Below, in pieces: positions 63,739 to 64,000 of a DNA stretch of 64,000 bases (positions are counted from its first letter, which is position 1; each line of letters starts with the position of its first letter). The notes under the pieces were generated by a model. The model ran no database searches. It saw only the letters and a program-made list of their open reading frames with translations, and was not told the origin of the DNA. The stretch is from an uncultured Roseovarius sp. (GTDB lineage: Bacteria > Pseudomonadota > Alphaproteobacteria > Rhodobacterales > Rhodobacteraceae). The stretch lies in contig CANMBU010000001.1 of assembly GCA_947496175.1 (NCBI GenBank), positions 1,116,001 to 1,180,000 of the forward strand, given 5' to 3'. Position numbers and translations under genes: made by a program.

Positions 63739-64000
63739 ATGTTTCTATCCGTCTTTGATATGTTCAAGATCGGCATTGGACCGTCGTCCTCCCATACAAT
63801 GGGACCGATGGTTGCGGCCGCGCGCTTTCTGGATGCCATGCGGGCATCTCCCTTTGAATTTCACGGATTGCGCGGATCTTTGCATGGCTCTCTTGCTTTT
63901 ACCGGTGTTGGGCATGCGACGGATCGCGCGACTATTTTGGGCCTCGCAGGATTTCGTCCTGATGATTATGACCATGATCAGGCTGAGGCAGCTCTAGAGG
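63739..64000 (+). CDS. sdaA: L-serine ammonia-lyase (serine dehydratase), 3'-truncated
   Basis: Iron-sulfur enzyme that deaminates L-serine to pyruvate. Only the first 87 codons are present, because the frame runs off the right edge. The N-terminus FLSVFDMFKIGIGPSSSHTMGPM is the family signature, including the SSSHT stretch. ATG 63739 is the only start that keeps this beginning. Divergent from rpiA. Confidence 0.93.
   Translation, partial: MFLSVFDMFKIGIGPSSSHTMGPMVAAARFLDAMRASPFEFHGLRGSLHGSLAFTGVGHATDRATILGLAGFRPDDYDHDQAEAALE

Overview
The window is a chromosomal segment of an alphaproteobacterium of the Rhodobacteraceae (Roseobacter group). The evidence is gene content and order: an alphaproteobacterial single-flagellum cluster with FlaF, FlbT, MotE-like and DUF1217 genes; the run ubiE-ubiB / mutM / enoyl-CoA hydratase / rpsT / dnaA-dnaN-recF / gyrB; and hflK-hflC-DUF2065-htrA. 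The species cannot be named from the sequence alone. No rRNA, tRNA, CRISPR array, insertion sequence or phage gene was recognised.

Region 1 (1-21,623) is a flagellar cluster. A plus-strand block carries fliL (5' truncated), a small membrane protein, a MotE-like protein, motA, a large periplasmic repeat protein, flhA, fliR, flhB and a FliJ-like coiled-coil protein. A converging minus-strand block carries a second FliL-like gene, flgH, flgA, flgG, flgF, fliQ, fliE, flgC and flgB. fliI (+) is divergent from flgB. A minus-strand group follows: DUF1217, flbT, flaF, flagellin, FlgN-like and rod-binding (FlgJ-like) genes. fliK and flgD (+) close the cluster. Many neighbours overlap by 1-11 bases, so translation is probably coupled. 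fliF, fliP, fliN, motB, flgE, flgI, flgK and flgL are not in the window. By eye this part is less GC-rich than what follows.

Region 2 (21,750-35,310) is housekeeping: ubiE-ubiB (-), mutM and an enoyl-CoA hydratase (+), a divergent PLP enzyme of the serine hydroxymethyltransferase family (-), rpsT, then dnaA, dnaN, recF, a nucleotidyltransferase and gyrB (+). The dnaN-recF spacer is three consecutive hairpins. The gyrB upstream region has four tandem 11-bp units, an inverted repeat and a readable promoter.

Region 3 (35,311-44,360) is a tightly coupled seven-gene plus-strand operon: hydantoinase/oxoprolinase A and B subunits, a class I/II aminotransferase, an Asp/Glu-racemase (maleate isomerase-like) enzyme, an MmgE/PrpD protein, a D-2-hydroxyacid dehydrogenase and a DapA-family aldolase. 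It has no transporter or regulator and is the best candidate for an undescribed catabolic pathway. A 21-codon leader ORF with a strong ribosome binding site lies ahead of it.

Region 4 (44,353-64,000) is again housekeeping. It holds an M16 peptidase pair, a DUF3035 lipoprotein, lspA, purH, a heparinase II/III protein and an RsmB-like rRNA methyltransferase (all -); a 58-residue DUF1674/SDHAF4-like protein (+); a small exported protein and dapB (-); rbfA, a DUF2233 protein, truB and a DUF1643 protein (+); and an HtrA protease, DUF2065, hflC, hflK, glutathione reductase and rpiA (-). The 5' part of an L-serine dehydratase (+) ends the window. A 38-codon membrane-peptide ORF and a hairpin precede rpiA.
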